Assembly: GCA_903898185.1 (NCBI GenBank)
Contig: CAIUEN010000523.1
Coordinates: 1 to 46,911, forward strand
Direction of reading: 5' to 3'
Source: an uncultured Verrucomicrobiales bacterium
GTDB taxonomy: Bacteria; Verrucomicrobiota; Verrucomicrobiia; Limisphaerales; Palsa-1400
Length of the DNA stretch: 46,911 nucleotides
Shown: piece by piece, positions 24,105 to 31,095 of the stretch
How the letters are laid out: the number at the start of each line of letters is the position of its first letter
Numbering within the stretch: the first letter of the stretch is position 1
Translations under genes and position numbers: made by a program
Notes under the pieces: model-generated
Database searches by the model: none
What the model was told of the DNA's origin: nothing
What the model saw: only the letters and a program-made list of their open reading frames with translations

Positions 24105-24878
24105 ATGAGTCAGAGCAAGAGCACATCAATTCGGGATATGAAAGGCCGTCAGCGAGTGGCGGCATTGACAGCATACGATTATCCAACTGCCTGCATCCTT
24201 GATCAGGCGGGCATCCCGCTGATCCTTGTCGGCGATTCGCTCGGCATGGTCGTTCTGGGCTACCCGGACACCACGCATGTAACGATGGGGGAGATGGAGC
24301 ACCATGTTCGTGCCGTCGCGCGGGCAAAACCGCAAGGACTGCTGGTGGCCGATCTTCCGTATCGCAGTTGCGAGACCCCGGAACAAGCGGTTGAAAATGC
24401 GCGTCGTCTTGTCGCCGCCGGTGCGGAGGCGGTCAAAGCCGAAGGCGGACAAGCCATCCTGCCGCAGGTTCAGGCAATCCTCACGGACGGTATCCCCTTC
24501 TGCGGGCATTTGGGGATGCTGCCGCAAAGTGTTCTGGAAGAGGGCGGATACCATGTTAAGGGCAAGGCCGAGGCCGAACGCCAGGCGCTGCTCGCCGATG
24601 CGCGGGCCTTGGCTGACGTCGGCGCTTTTGCCATTGTCCTCGAATTAGTCACGGCGGTCGTCGCGCGCGAGATTTCGGAAAGCATTTCAATTCCCACCAT
24701 CGGCATCGGAGCCGGATCCCATTGCGATGGCGAAATACTCGTTGTAACCGACTTGTTTGGAACCTCTGGAGATTACATTCCCCGACATGTGAAAAAAAGT
24801 TGGCGTTTGAGCCAACAAATGCGATCAGCCGTTGTTGAATGGAAAGAGAGCGTGGTCAATCCCGTTCCGATCGGGTAG
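24105..24878 (+). CDS. panB: 3-methyl-2-oxobutanoate hydroxymethyltransferase
   Basis: First committed step of pantothenate synthesis: adds a hydroxymethyl group from methylene-tetrahydrofolate to 2-oxoisovalerate. Motifs over 257 residues are ALTAYDYPTACILDQAGIPLILVGDSLGMVVLGY, VTMGEMEHHVRAVARA, VKAEGG, GHLGMLPQSV, and the C-terminal IPTIGIGAGSHCDGEILV...DLFG. Length is normal. AAGG lies about 8 nt before the ATG. Its substrate comes from the valine pathway, which ilvB feeds, but the two genes are 20 kb apart. Confidence 0.95.
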   Translation: MSQSKSTSIRDMKGRQRVAALTAYDYPTACILDQAGIPLILVGDSLGMVVLGYPDTTHVTMGEMEHHVRAVARAKPQGLLVADLPYRSCETPEQAVENARRLVAAGAEAVKAEGGQAILPQVQAILTDGIPFCGHLGMLPQSVLEEGGYHVKGKAEAERQALLADARALADVGAFAIVLELVTAVVAREISESISIPTIGIGAGSHCDGEILVVTDLFGTSGDYIPRHVKKSWRLSQQMRSAVVEWKESVVNPVPIG

Positions 24879-24892
24879 GCACTCTGACGGCT

Positions 24893-24962
24893 ATACTTTG
24901 AACGGGTAATATCGTTCATTCTTCTTGGTGCAAAAAACAACCTTCTTACCCGTTCAAAGTTT
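24893..24962. repeat. 70-bp inverted-repeat element, copy 2
   Basis: Arms ATACTTTGAACGGGTAAT (24893-24910) and CTTACCCGTTCAAAGTTT (24945-24962) are near-perfect complements. The 34-base centre (ATCGTTC, GTGCAAAAAACAAC) matches copy 1 at 4257-4326 except for a few substitutions, and the total length is identical. It begins 14 bp after the panB stop and could act as its transcript-end hairpin. Confidence 0.88.
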
Positions 24963-24978
24963 AAATGCCTTGTTCTTC

Positions 24979-25048
24979 ATCTGCGTTAATCTGCGTCATC
25001 TGCGGTTAACAGTTCTTTAACCACAGATGAACGCAGATGAACGCAGAT
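24979..25048. repeat. Inverted repeat of ATCTGCG units
   Basis: Left arm ATCTGCGTTAATCTGCGTC plus ATCTGCGGTT, and right arm AACCACAGATGAACGCAGAT plus GAACGCAGAT, are complementary over about 29 bases with an 11-base loop. Each arm is itself a threefold tandem of a ten-base unit. It follows copy 2 of the 70-bp element with a 16-base gap. Confidence 0.88.
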
Positions 25049-25083
25049 ATTATGAATCAAAGAAATAGGGAGACTCTTGCCAG

Positions 25084-25113
25084 AGATCTACCCCACATAA
25101 TGAGAATTCCTGT
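25084..25113. repeat. Shared terminus CCCCACATAATGAGAA next to a start codon
   Basis: GATCTACCCCACATAATGAG, then AATTCCTGT, repeats the tract at 10003-10029 (GGTCTGCCCCACATAATGAG, then AACTGCTG). The ATG of the following lipoprotein gene begins at the very next base, so this repeat end supplies the region where its ribosome-binding site must lie (GAGAA is the only purine-rich stretch). Confidence 0.6.
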
Positions 25114-25482
25114 ATGCGAAATGCCCTGATTTTTTCCACGCTGCTGATGCTGACCGTCGGTTGCGTTTCAAAATCCGAAGCCCGTCGGCAGGCACATGAA
25201 GCGTTCATGGCCGGTCAGCTCCAATCCGTTGCGGCGGCAACCGCAAGGAGCCAACCTGCCGGCATAACTTTCCGGGGCGATGTCAAAAACGAGACTCTTC
25301 CCTGGACCGACGATCTCACTCTCACCCAGGCTATTGTCTCTGCCGAATACCAAGGCATGAACGATCCCAGTCGCATCGTCATCACCCGCAACGGCCAAAC
25401 CATCCAGGTCAAACCGCGCGATTTGCTTCATGGAAAAGACGTGCCGCTGGAACCGGGTGATATTATTGATCTCCAGCATTAG
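25114..25482 (+). CDS. Small lipoprotein with SLBB-like domain
   Basis: The 122-residue product has a lipoprotein signal (LLMLTVGC, Cys17). After a linker, residues about 65-120 resemble a soluble-ligand-binding beta-grasp (SLBB) domain of polysaccharide-export proteins: LTLTQAIVSAEYQGMNDPSRIVITRNGQTIQVKPRDLL, then PLEPGDIIDL. It lacks the poly_export domain of full Wza-type proteins. It is expected in the periplasm, anchored to a membrane. Initiation is within a repeat terminus. The next lipoprotein gene starts 17 bp downstream, indicating an operon. The function is unknown beyond the domain resemblance. Confidence 0.75.
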   Translation: MRNALIFSTLLMLTVGCVSKSEARRQAHEAFMAGQLQSVAAATARSQPAGITFRGDVKNETLPWTDDLTLTQAIVSAEYQGMNDPSRIVITRNGQTIQVKPRDLLHGKDVPLEPGDIIDLQH

Positions 25483-25499
25483 TCTGATAATCTGAGCGC

Positions 25500-26306
25500 A
25501 TGAAGCAGATGCAAAACGCATTCCGTAATTGGCCCAGAGTTCAATGTCTTGCCTTGGGCCTCGCAATTTTGGCGTTGATCGCCGGATGCGCCGGCCCCGC
25601 AATCGACCCGCAACGTGACAATGAGGCTCTCGAAATTCCTGGATTTCTCATCAGTCCCGCAATGGCGCTGATGACCAATACCGATGGGTTTACCGCGCGC
25701 GTCGAAGTTCAGACGCCAAGCTCCCTCGGTATAAAGACTCAGACGGGGCGCGTTTTTGGTCGAGGCTCCCGTCTCTTGTTCCTGCCCGACTATCGAAAAA
25801 GCGCCTTCAGCAAACAACGCGCAGCCGAGAAAACCAGCTTTGTCTGGGATGTGGCCGAGAGCAAAGGTTACGTGTTTAACGAGGCGCTGCAAGGTTATGC
25901 GCCCTATTCCATATCAGCTCGTGTCACCAGCCTTAAGGTGACTGACGTGGAATCGGTGTTCAACGAGTTTGATGGTCACCGCTGCCACCGGGGCGAAGCA
26001 TCAATCGGCATTAGTGAAGGTCCCGAAGCCCTGTTTACCATCTGGCGCGCCACTGATCTCAAAGCATTGCCGCTGCAGATCAAAGCCGCCAACGGACAGT
26101 GCGTCATTAATTTTTCAAAAATCAGCTTCGAACGGATTGGCGCCAGCCTCTTCAATCCGCCGGAAGGCTTTACCAGGCACGCGAGCCCGGAGATGATGCA
26201 AGGCACGCTGCTCGAACGCCAGATCTCAGCCAAGAAAAAGCGATACGAATCCGGCGACTCCGACATCGAGAACACCTCCGACCAGTCTCACAAGACACCC
26301 AAGTAG
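25500..26306 (+). CDS. Lipoprotein, paralogue of the 13338-14069 product
   Basis: The 268-residue product has a lipoprotein signal peptide (ALGLAILALIAGC, Cys near residue 30). The C-terminal region from VFNEFDGHRCHRGEASIGI through IWRATDLKALPLQIKA to FNPPEGFTRH aligns with the secreted protein at 13338-14069. The same order is kept (DGH-C, W-A-(S/T)DLK-(E/A)-(F/L)P, P-x-GFTR), so both belong to one DUF4412/LolA-like family. The tail is charged (KKKRYESGDSDIENTSDQ). There are no catalytic motifs. It is probably cotranscribed with the SLBB lipoprotein before it, hinting at a cell-envelope role, but the role is unknown. Confidence 0.72.
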   Translation: MKQMQNAFRNWPRVQCLALGLAILALIAGCAGPAIDPQRDNEALEIPGFLISPAMALMTNTDGFTARVEVQTPSSLGIKTQTGRVFGRGSRLLFLPDYRKSAFSKQRAAEKTSFVWDVAESKGYVFNEALQGYAPYSISARVTSLKVTDVESVFNEFDGHRCHRGEASIGISEGPEALFTIWRATDLKALPLQIKAANGQCVINFSKISFERIGASLFNPPEGFTRHASPEMMQGTLLERQISAKKKRYESGDSDIENTSDQSHKTPK

Positions 26307-26340
26307 AGCAGCGCTTCCAGCCTGCTCAGCGTCGGCGTGA

Positions 26341-26380
26341 ATCGTTGAATCGTTGAATTGTTGAACCGTTGAATCGTTTC
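26341..26380. repeat. 8-bp tandem repeat (ATCGTTGA)
   Basis: About 4.8 units: ATCGTTGA, ATCGTTGA, ATTGTTGA, ACCGTTGA, ATCGTTTC. It lies in the gap after the lipoprotein gene, at the left edge of a 798-bp stretch (26307-27104) that holds only this repeat, two gene remnants and a direct repeat. Confidence 0.85.
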
Positions 26381-26513
26381 AAGCTTTTGGAGTGTGACAT
26401 TACACTGGGGATGAGAAATAAAACAGTCGTTGCCGCCGCCCCGTTCAAGGCTCTGTTCAAAGAGTTGTTCACTTGGTATTTTATCTACTCACTGCTGCGT
26501 CAATGCGGCTTGC

Positions 26514-26774
26514 GTCGCCGTTGTCCACCAGAATCTCCCCAAGATGAATAAGCGAGACCGGGTCCGGGCCTGCTATCAACACAGTTGCTTACTCCATGTC
26601 TCGAACAAGGTCATGACTAACACAACGCTTCGCGAGCGATTCAAAATCTCGGAAGCCGATTATCCCATAGCTTCCAGAATTATTCGGGAAACGGTACAAT
26701 CCACGTTGATCAAGTTGGAAGATCCAGAGAGTAAATCCAAGAAGCATGCCAAATACGTTCCCTTTTGGACTTAA
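26514..26774 (+). pseudogene. Remnant: C-terminus of an AlbA_2/RecG-like ATP-binding protein
   Basis: The frame reads VVHQNLPKMNKRDRVRACYQ, then HSCLLHVSNKVMTNTTLRER, F, KISEADYPIASRIIRETVQS... and ends KYVPFW-T-stop. This matches, from memory, the conserved C-terminal winged-helix tail of Schlafen-AlbA_2-domain putative transcriptional regulators, also annotated as ATP-dependent DNA helicase RecG-like (ACYQHACL, MTN-SLRERF, SRIIRE, Y-PFWA). The preceding catalytic/AlbA and ATPase parts are absent, and no start codon belongs to this frame in a proper context. It is best read as the last about 85 codons of a decayed gene. Such genes are common in defence and mobile islands, consistent with the DUF499-like remnant just downstream. 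Confidence 0.6.
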
Positions 26775-26777
26775 GTT

Positions 26778-26886
26778 CTTATGTGCTGCTTATGTGCAAA
26801 ACAAACCATCCCACCACAACCTGTTGCGGTCAGGACTCTGATTGCATCCATACCATTGAAATGCTTATGTGCCGCTTATGTGCAAA
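26778..26886. repeat. Direct repeat CTTATGTGCTGCTTATGTGC
   Basis: A 23-base sequence (CTTATGTGCTGCTTATGTGC plus AAA) at 26778-26800 recurs at 26864-26886 with one substitution. Each copy is itself a doubled CTTATGTGC. It lies between the two gene remnants. Confidence 0.8.
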
Positions 26887-26928
26887 GTGCGTCAGAACCA
26901 TTCAAACCTAGCTTTAGTGCTCAATCCC

Positions 26929-27094
26929 ATGCCGCTCAAACCCTGGTATAAAGTCGTCAGTCGTCACCCCGCGCGAAGACCTTCGCGAGGGCAAGCCGCA
27001 CGACGCATCCAAATTTGCCGTCCATCTTGATCGGGTGCGCGAAGGCTCTGCCCCCGCCGATTATCAAAATCCGGAAAGGTTTTTGAGCGCATGA
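26929..27094 (+). pseudogene. Remnant: N-terminus of a DUF499-like AAA ATPase, frameshifted
   Basis: From the ATG at 26929 the frame gives MPLKPWYKVVS. A perfect 7-bp tandem duplication (GTCGTCA at 26953-26959 and 26960-26966) then shifts the frame. Reading on in the shifted frame gives VVTPREDLREGKPHDASKFA, VHLDRVREGSAPADYQNPER, F and a stop. The joined product resembles, from memory, the conserved start of DUF499 ATPases (KPWY-VV-PREDLREG-PLDASEFAVHLD-VR-G-AP-DY--P-RFF). Removing one 7-bp unit restores the frame. Homology ends at the TGA at 27092; the remaining roughly 900 codons are gone. DUF499 genes usually sit in restriction/defence clusters. Confidence 0.65.
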
Positions 27095-27104
27095 GAGCGC
27101 GCGG

Positions 27105-28850
27105 CTATTTCTGGTAGGCGGGGCGGTTGGTATAGCCGGTGTGCAGCAGCGACTCGGATTTGTGGCTGAGCGGTTTTTCCAGAAAGTCAGCGTAGAGTTG
27201 CTGAACGTAGGGGTTCTGGTGCGAGCAGCGCCAGAGTCCGGAGCCATCTTCGTGATAGAGTCCCTTGGCTCGGGCTTTGCGCAAAACGTCCGTCACCCCG
27301 TAAGGTTGGCCGCCGCCGCCGACGCAGCCGCCGGGACATGCCATCACCTCGATGAAGTGGTAGGGCATTTCAGCGCCTTTATCCTTGGCTTCGCGAACTT
27401 TGTTGATCACATATTCGACATTGCCCAGGCCGTGGGCAACCGCCACCCGGACTTTTGTCCCAACGATGTTGATCTCGCCTTCCTTGACGCCTTGAAGCCC
27501 GCGGACGACTTCAAACTCGAAACGAGGTGGGTTGCTGCCGGTAATCAGGTTGTAGGCAGTGCGCAAAGCGGCTTCCATGACGCCGCCGGTGGCGCCGAAG
27601 ATCGTGCCCGCGCCGGTGTAGGCACCCAGAATGTGATCGGGCTGATCGTCCGGAACGGTGATGAAGTCGATGCCTGATTGCTTGATCATGCGAGCCAGTT
27701 CGCGGGTGGTCAGGGAGACATCAACGTCTTGGAACCCGGATGCCTGCATTTCCTTGCTGCGACAGATTTCAAACTTCTTGGCGGTGCAAGGCATGATGGA
27801 CACCATGAATATCTTCGCCGGATTGAGCTTCATCTTCTGCGCGTAGTAAGTCTTGGCCAGCGCGCCAACCATGGCGTGGGGTGACTTGCATGTCGAGAAA
27901 TGCGGAATCATGTCGCCATGAAATTTCTCCATGAAATCAACCCAGGCCGGGCAGCAGGAGGTGATGAGAGGCAGAACCGATTTACCCTTCGTGAAGCGTT
28001 CGACGAACTCGCTGGCCTCCTCCACGATGGTGAGGTCCGCGCCGAAGTTGGTATCAAACACCGCTTTGAATCCCATGCGGCGCAGCGCGGCGTAGATTTT
28101 GCCCGTCAGGTTGGTGCCGGGCTCGAAGCCAAATGCTTCGCCAATGGCGACGCGGACAGCCGGGGCAATCTGCGCGACACAATAGGCGTGGGGATCGAGC
28201 AACTTGCTCCACACGGCCTCGGTCTCATCGTATTCGACAATGGCGCCTGTGGGACAGTGCGCGGAGCACTGACCGCAGCGCACGCAGGGAGAGTCGGCCA
28301 GATTGATGTCGCCGGCGGGGGCGATACGCGTCTCGATGCCGCGTTGCAGGAACGACAGCGCCCAGACATTTTGAATTTCCTGGCAGACTTGGATGCAGCG
28401 TCCGCAGGTGATGCACTTCTTGGGATCAAGCTTGATGGACAGTGTCGAAGTATCGGTGGGCAGTTGGGGCACGATGTTATCAAGTCCGTCCCAGACAAGG
28501 TTGAAATCCGCGGCCAGCGTTTGAAGTTCGCAATTCTGATTGCGCCCGCAGGTCAGGCACTGGTTGGGGTGTTTCGAGAGGATCAACTCCAGCACTGAGC
28601 GGCGGACTTGGATGATTTCGGGATCTTCGGTGGTGATGTCCATGCCGTCCTCAATGGGCGTGCAGCAGGCGCGCAGCATCTTGGGGGTGTTTTTGATGCG
28701 CACGATGCAGATGCCGCAGGCGGCGGTCGCGTCAAGATCCGGGTGTTTGCACAGTGTTGGAATTTTGACATGCACTTTGTGTCCGGCGTCGAGGATGGTG
28801 GTTCCCTGTTCGACTTGGACCGGCACTCCGTTGATAATTGCGTTAACCAT
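27105..28850 (-). CDS. hydA: [FeFe] hydrogenase catalytic subunit HydA
   Basis: Interconverts protons and H2 at the H-cluster, in the cytoplasm. The 581 residues run in order: [2Fe-2S] ferredoxin domain (C34, C45, C48, C62); His/Cys [4Fe-4S] site (HPNQCLTCGRNQNC); two [4Fe-4S] clusters (CITCGRCIQVCQ and CVRCGQCSAHCP); then the H-domain with all three signatures intact: L1 TSCCPAW (about 297-303), L2 MPCTAKKFE, L3 MACPGGCVGGGGQP. The short C-terminus lacks the extra [2Fe-2S] domain of Thermotoga HydA. With hydB and hydC it matches the multimeric NAD(P)-linked (A3-type) group. ATG at 28850 is chosen by homology; an ATG at 28892 overlapping the hydB stop (ATGA) would add 14 residues by coupling. 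Confidence 0.95.
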   Translation of the reverse strand: MVNAIINGVPVQVEQGTTILDAGHKVHVKIPTLCKHPDLDATAACGICIVRIKNTPKMLRACCTPIEDGMDITTEDPEIIQVRRSVLELILSKHPNQCLTCGRNQNCELQTLAADFNLVWDGLDNIVPQLPTDTSTLSIKLDPKKCITCGRCIQVCQEIQNVWALSFLQRGIETRIAPAGDINLADSPCVRCGQCSAHCPTGAIVEYDETEAVWSKLLDPHAYCVAQIAPAVRVAIGEAFGFEPGTNLTGKIYAALRRMGFKAVFDTNFGADLTIVEEASEFVERFTKGKSVLPLITSCCPAWVDFMEKFHGDMIPHFSTCKSPHAMVGALAKTYYAQKMKLNPAKIFMVSIMPCTAKKFEICRSKEMQASGFQDVDVSLTTRELARMIKQSGIDFITVPDDQPDHILGAYTGAGTIFGATGGVMEAALRTAYNLITGSNPPRFEFEVVRGLQGVKEGEINIVGTKVRVAVAHGLGNVEYVINKVREAKDKGAEMPYHFIEVMACPGGCVGGGGQPYGVTDVLRKARAKGLYHEDGSGLWRCSHQNPYVQQLYADFLEKPLSHKSESLLHTGYTNRPAYQK

Positions 28851-28888
28851 GTTGACAGTTCTTTCAGGCGGTTCGAGTGAGTGATGGA

Positions 28889-30583
28889 TCATTTCCTTGC
28901 GATTCCCGGTTCTTTGCGGGCTGTTTTGGCGGCGGCGATACGTTCCATGAATTCCGGTTCAAAATATCGAAGCGCCGACAGGATGGGATTGGGAGCGGTC
29001 TGACCCAAGCCGCAGAGGGACGCCTTCTGCATGGCGTGAGCGATACGGCGCACGGTGGCGATGTCTCGCTCTGTGCCCTTGAGATCGGCGATACGATTGA
29101 GGGTGCGCAGAATCTGAGTGCCGCCAATCCGGCAGGGCGCGCATTTTCCGCATGATTCATCGACACAGAAGCCAAGGTAAAACCGCGAGAGTTCGACCAC
29201 GCTGTCGGTGTCGTCCATCACAATCATGCCGCCCGATCCCATGATTGAGCCCAGCGCCTGGAGATGCTCGTAGCTGACAGGAGTGTCAAGATGCTGCTCG
29301 GGAATCAGGCCACCCGAAGGGCCGCCCGTCTGCACGGCCTTGACGCGTCTGCCCGATGCGATGCCGCCGCATATTCCGTTTACCACTTCCCGCAGCGTTG
29401 TACCCATCGGAATTTCAACCAGGCCGGAGTTCTTGATTTTGCCGGTGACAGCGAAAACTTTGGTGCCGGTGGATTTACCAATGCCAATCGAGCCGAACCA
29501 CTTACCGCCGCGCACCAGGATCGGCGCGATGTTGGCCAGTGTTTCGACGTTGTTGATCATCGTCGGCATATTCCACAAACCTTTGACGGAGGGAAATGGA
29601 GGGCGCGGTCGAGGTGTGCCGCGTTTGCCTTCGACCGATGCGATGAGAGCCGTTTCTTCGCCGCAGACAAACGCTCCGGCGCCAAGGCGAATTTCGAGAT
29701 CGAATGAAAACTCGGTGCCCAGGATGTTCTTGCCAAGCAGTCCAGCAGCGCGCGCTTGGCGGATTGCTTTTTCGATGCGCTGGACGGCCAGCGGATATTC
29801 CGCGCGAATGTAAAACACGCCCTGGCGCGCGCCGATCACATAGCCGCCAATGATCATGCCTTCGATGATCGAGTGAGGATCGCCTTCGAGCACCGATCTA
29901 TCCATGTAAGCGCCGGGATCACCTTCGTCTCCGTTGCAAATGATGTAGTGCTCGTCGCCTTGGGCATCACGCGTCAACTGCCACTTGTGCCAGGTTGGAA
30001 AACCAGCGCCGCCGCGTCCGCGCAGTCCGCTGACCTTGAGTTCCTCAATAATCTGTTCGGACGTCATGCCCGAGAGCGCTTTCTGGAGCGCTTGGTAGCC
30101 CTCGCGCGCGATGTATTCGTCGATGCTTTCGGGATCAATCACGCCGCAATTGCGCAGAACGATGCGGTATTGCCTTGGCCCCGAAGCGCCAGGTGGCGTG
30201 GGAGTGTCGGATTTATCGTAAGCCACTGCCAGAGCCTCAATGGAGGGTACCAGGCGTTCGACGATCGGCTGGCTGCTCAGGACGTGTTCGTTAATGATTC
30301 GGCGCGCCAGTTCGGCATCGACGTTTCCATACATGGCTGCGGGCTGGCCGGGGATGCAGACTTCAACCAGCGGCTCCATGCTGCACATGCCAGCGCAGCC
30401 GGTACGAGAGATGAGGATGTTGGCAGATTTGGATTTTGCTTCTTCAACCAGCGTGTCAAATGCTAACACAGCTCCAGCGGCCACACCGCATGTGCTCATG
30501 CCGACTTTAATCGAAGGCTTGTCGAGTAACTGGGTGACTTTTGCGCGGTGCGCGTCCAGTTCTTGCGCTGTAAAACGTGGCAT
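28889..30583 (-). CDS. hydB: Hydrogenase flavoprotein subunit HydB (NuoF-like)
   Basis: NADH/FMN-binding diaphorase subunit. In 564 residues, an N-terminal thioredoxin-like [2Fe-2S] domain (STCGVAAGAVL...CAGMCSMEPLVEVC) precedes the NuoF core. That core has GLRGRGGAGFPTWHKWQ, CNGDEGDPGAYMDRSVLEGDP, GAGAFVCGEETALIASVEGKRG and the [4Fe-4S] motif ESCGKCAPCRIGG. The protein ends soon after (SALRYFEPEFMERI), so the C-terminal two-cluster ferredoxin domain seen in several bifurcating HydB proteins is missing. ATG at 30583 overlaps the hydC stop codon as TAATG, with GGAG 11 nt upstream, and so is likely translationally coupled. The much longer open frame upstream is out of context. Confidence 0.93.
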   Translation of the reverse strand: MPRFTAQELDAHRAKVTQLLDKPSIKVGMSTCGVAAGAVLAFDTLVEEAKSKSANILISRTGCAGMCSMEPLVEVCIPGQPAAMYGNVDAELARRIINEHVLSSQPIVERLVPSIEALAVAYDKSDTPTPPGASGPRQYRIVLRNCGVIDPESIDEYIAREGYQALQKALSGMTSEQIIEELKVSGLRGRGGAGFPTWHKWQLTRDAQGDEHYIICNGDEGDPGAYMDRSVLEGDPHSIIEGMIIGGYVIGARQGVFYIRAEYPLAVQRIEKAIRQARAAGLLGKNILGTEFSFDLEIRLGAGAFVCGEETALIASVEGKRGTPRPRPPFPSVKGLWNMPTMINNVETLANIAPILVRGGKWFGSIGIGKSTGTKVFAVTGKIKNSGLVEIPMGTTLREVVNGICGGIASGRRVKAVQTGGPSGGLIPEQHLDTPVSYEHLQALGSIMGSGGMIVMDDTDSVVELSRFYLGFCVDESCGKCAPCRIGGTQILRTLNRIADLKGTERDIATVRRIAHAMQKASLCGLGQTAPNPILSALRYFEPEFMERIAAAKTARKEPGIARK

Positions 30584-31062
30584 TATTTCTCCGCTCCTTC
30601 CTTGATCTGGCAAATGTGCTCGACCGCGTCGTGCGGGTTCATCTTGGCCAGCAATTGTTCGTTGATGGTAACCACCGGCGCCAGCCCGCAGCAACCGATG
30701 CAGCGGACAATCTGCAGATGGAATTCGCCATTGGGCGTTGTCTCTCCGGATTTGATGCCGAGGTGTTTGGTGATGTCGTGGTAAATTCCCGGCGCGCCTT
30801 TTAAATAACACGCGGTGCCCATGCAGACGGAAACGACGTGTTTTCCGGGCGGCTTGAGTTTGAAGTAATTGTAGAAGGTTAGCACCTCATAAATGCGCGC
30901 CAGAGGCACGTCCATGTATTTGGCGAGTTTCATCGCCGACTCGCGAGGCACATAGCCATGGCGGCTTTGCAGGTCATGCAAGGCCATGATGAGGCTGCCG
31001 CGCGTGTTATTCCAGCGCTTGGCGATGACAGCGACGTCATCGACGACGGATGTATGTGTCAA
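30583..31062 (-). CDS. hydC: Hydrogenase [2Fe-2S] subunit HydC (NuoE-like), TTG start
   Basis: The 159-residue thioredoxin-fold subunit carries one [2Fe-2S] cluster through CMGTACYLKG and CIGCCGLAP (four cysteines, as in NuoE/HydC). N-terminal helical region: RGSLIMALHDLQSRHGYVPRESAMKLAKYMDVPLARIYEVLTFY. It passes electrons between HydB flavin and HydA. The start is a TTG at 31062, chosen because an AGGAG lies 6 nt upstream and no other start codon precedes the conserved region. It lies 33 bp after the hydF/hydE fusion gene, within the same leftward operon. Confidence 0.93.
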   Translation of the reverse strand: MTHTSVVDDVAVIAKRWNNTRGSLIMALHDLQSRHGYVPRESAMKLAKYMDVPLARIYEVLTFYNYFKLKPPGKHVVSVCMGTACYLKGAPGIYHDITKHLGIKSGETTPNGEFHLQIVRCIGCCGLAPVVTINEQLLAKMNPHDAVEHICQIKEGAEK

Positions 31063-31095
31063 GGTATTCTCCTGGGGTTGATGCTCATTGCCAAT

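Noticed and set aside
26369-26551. 60-codon frame in front of the AlbA_2-like remnant
   Set aside because: Out of frame with the remnant and without recognisable similarity; could be older debris of the same gene but cannot be supported.
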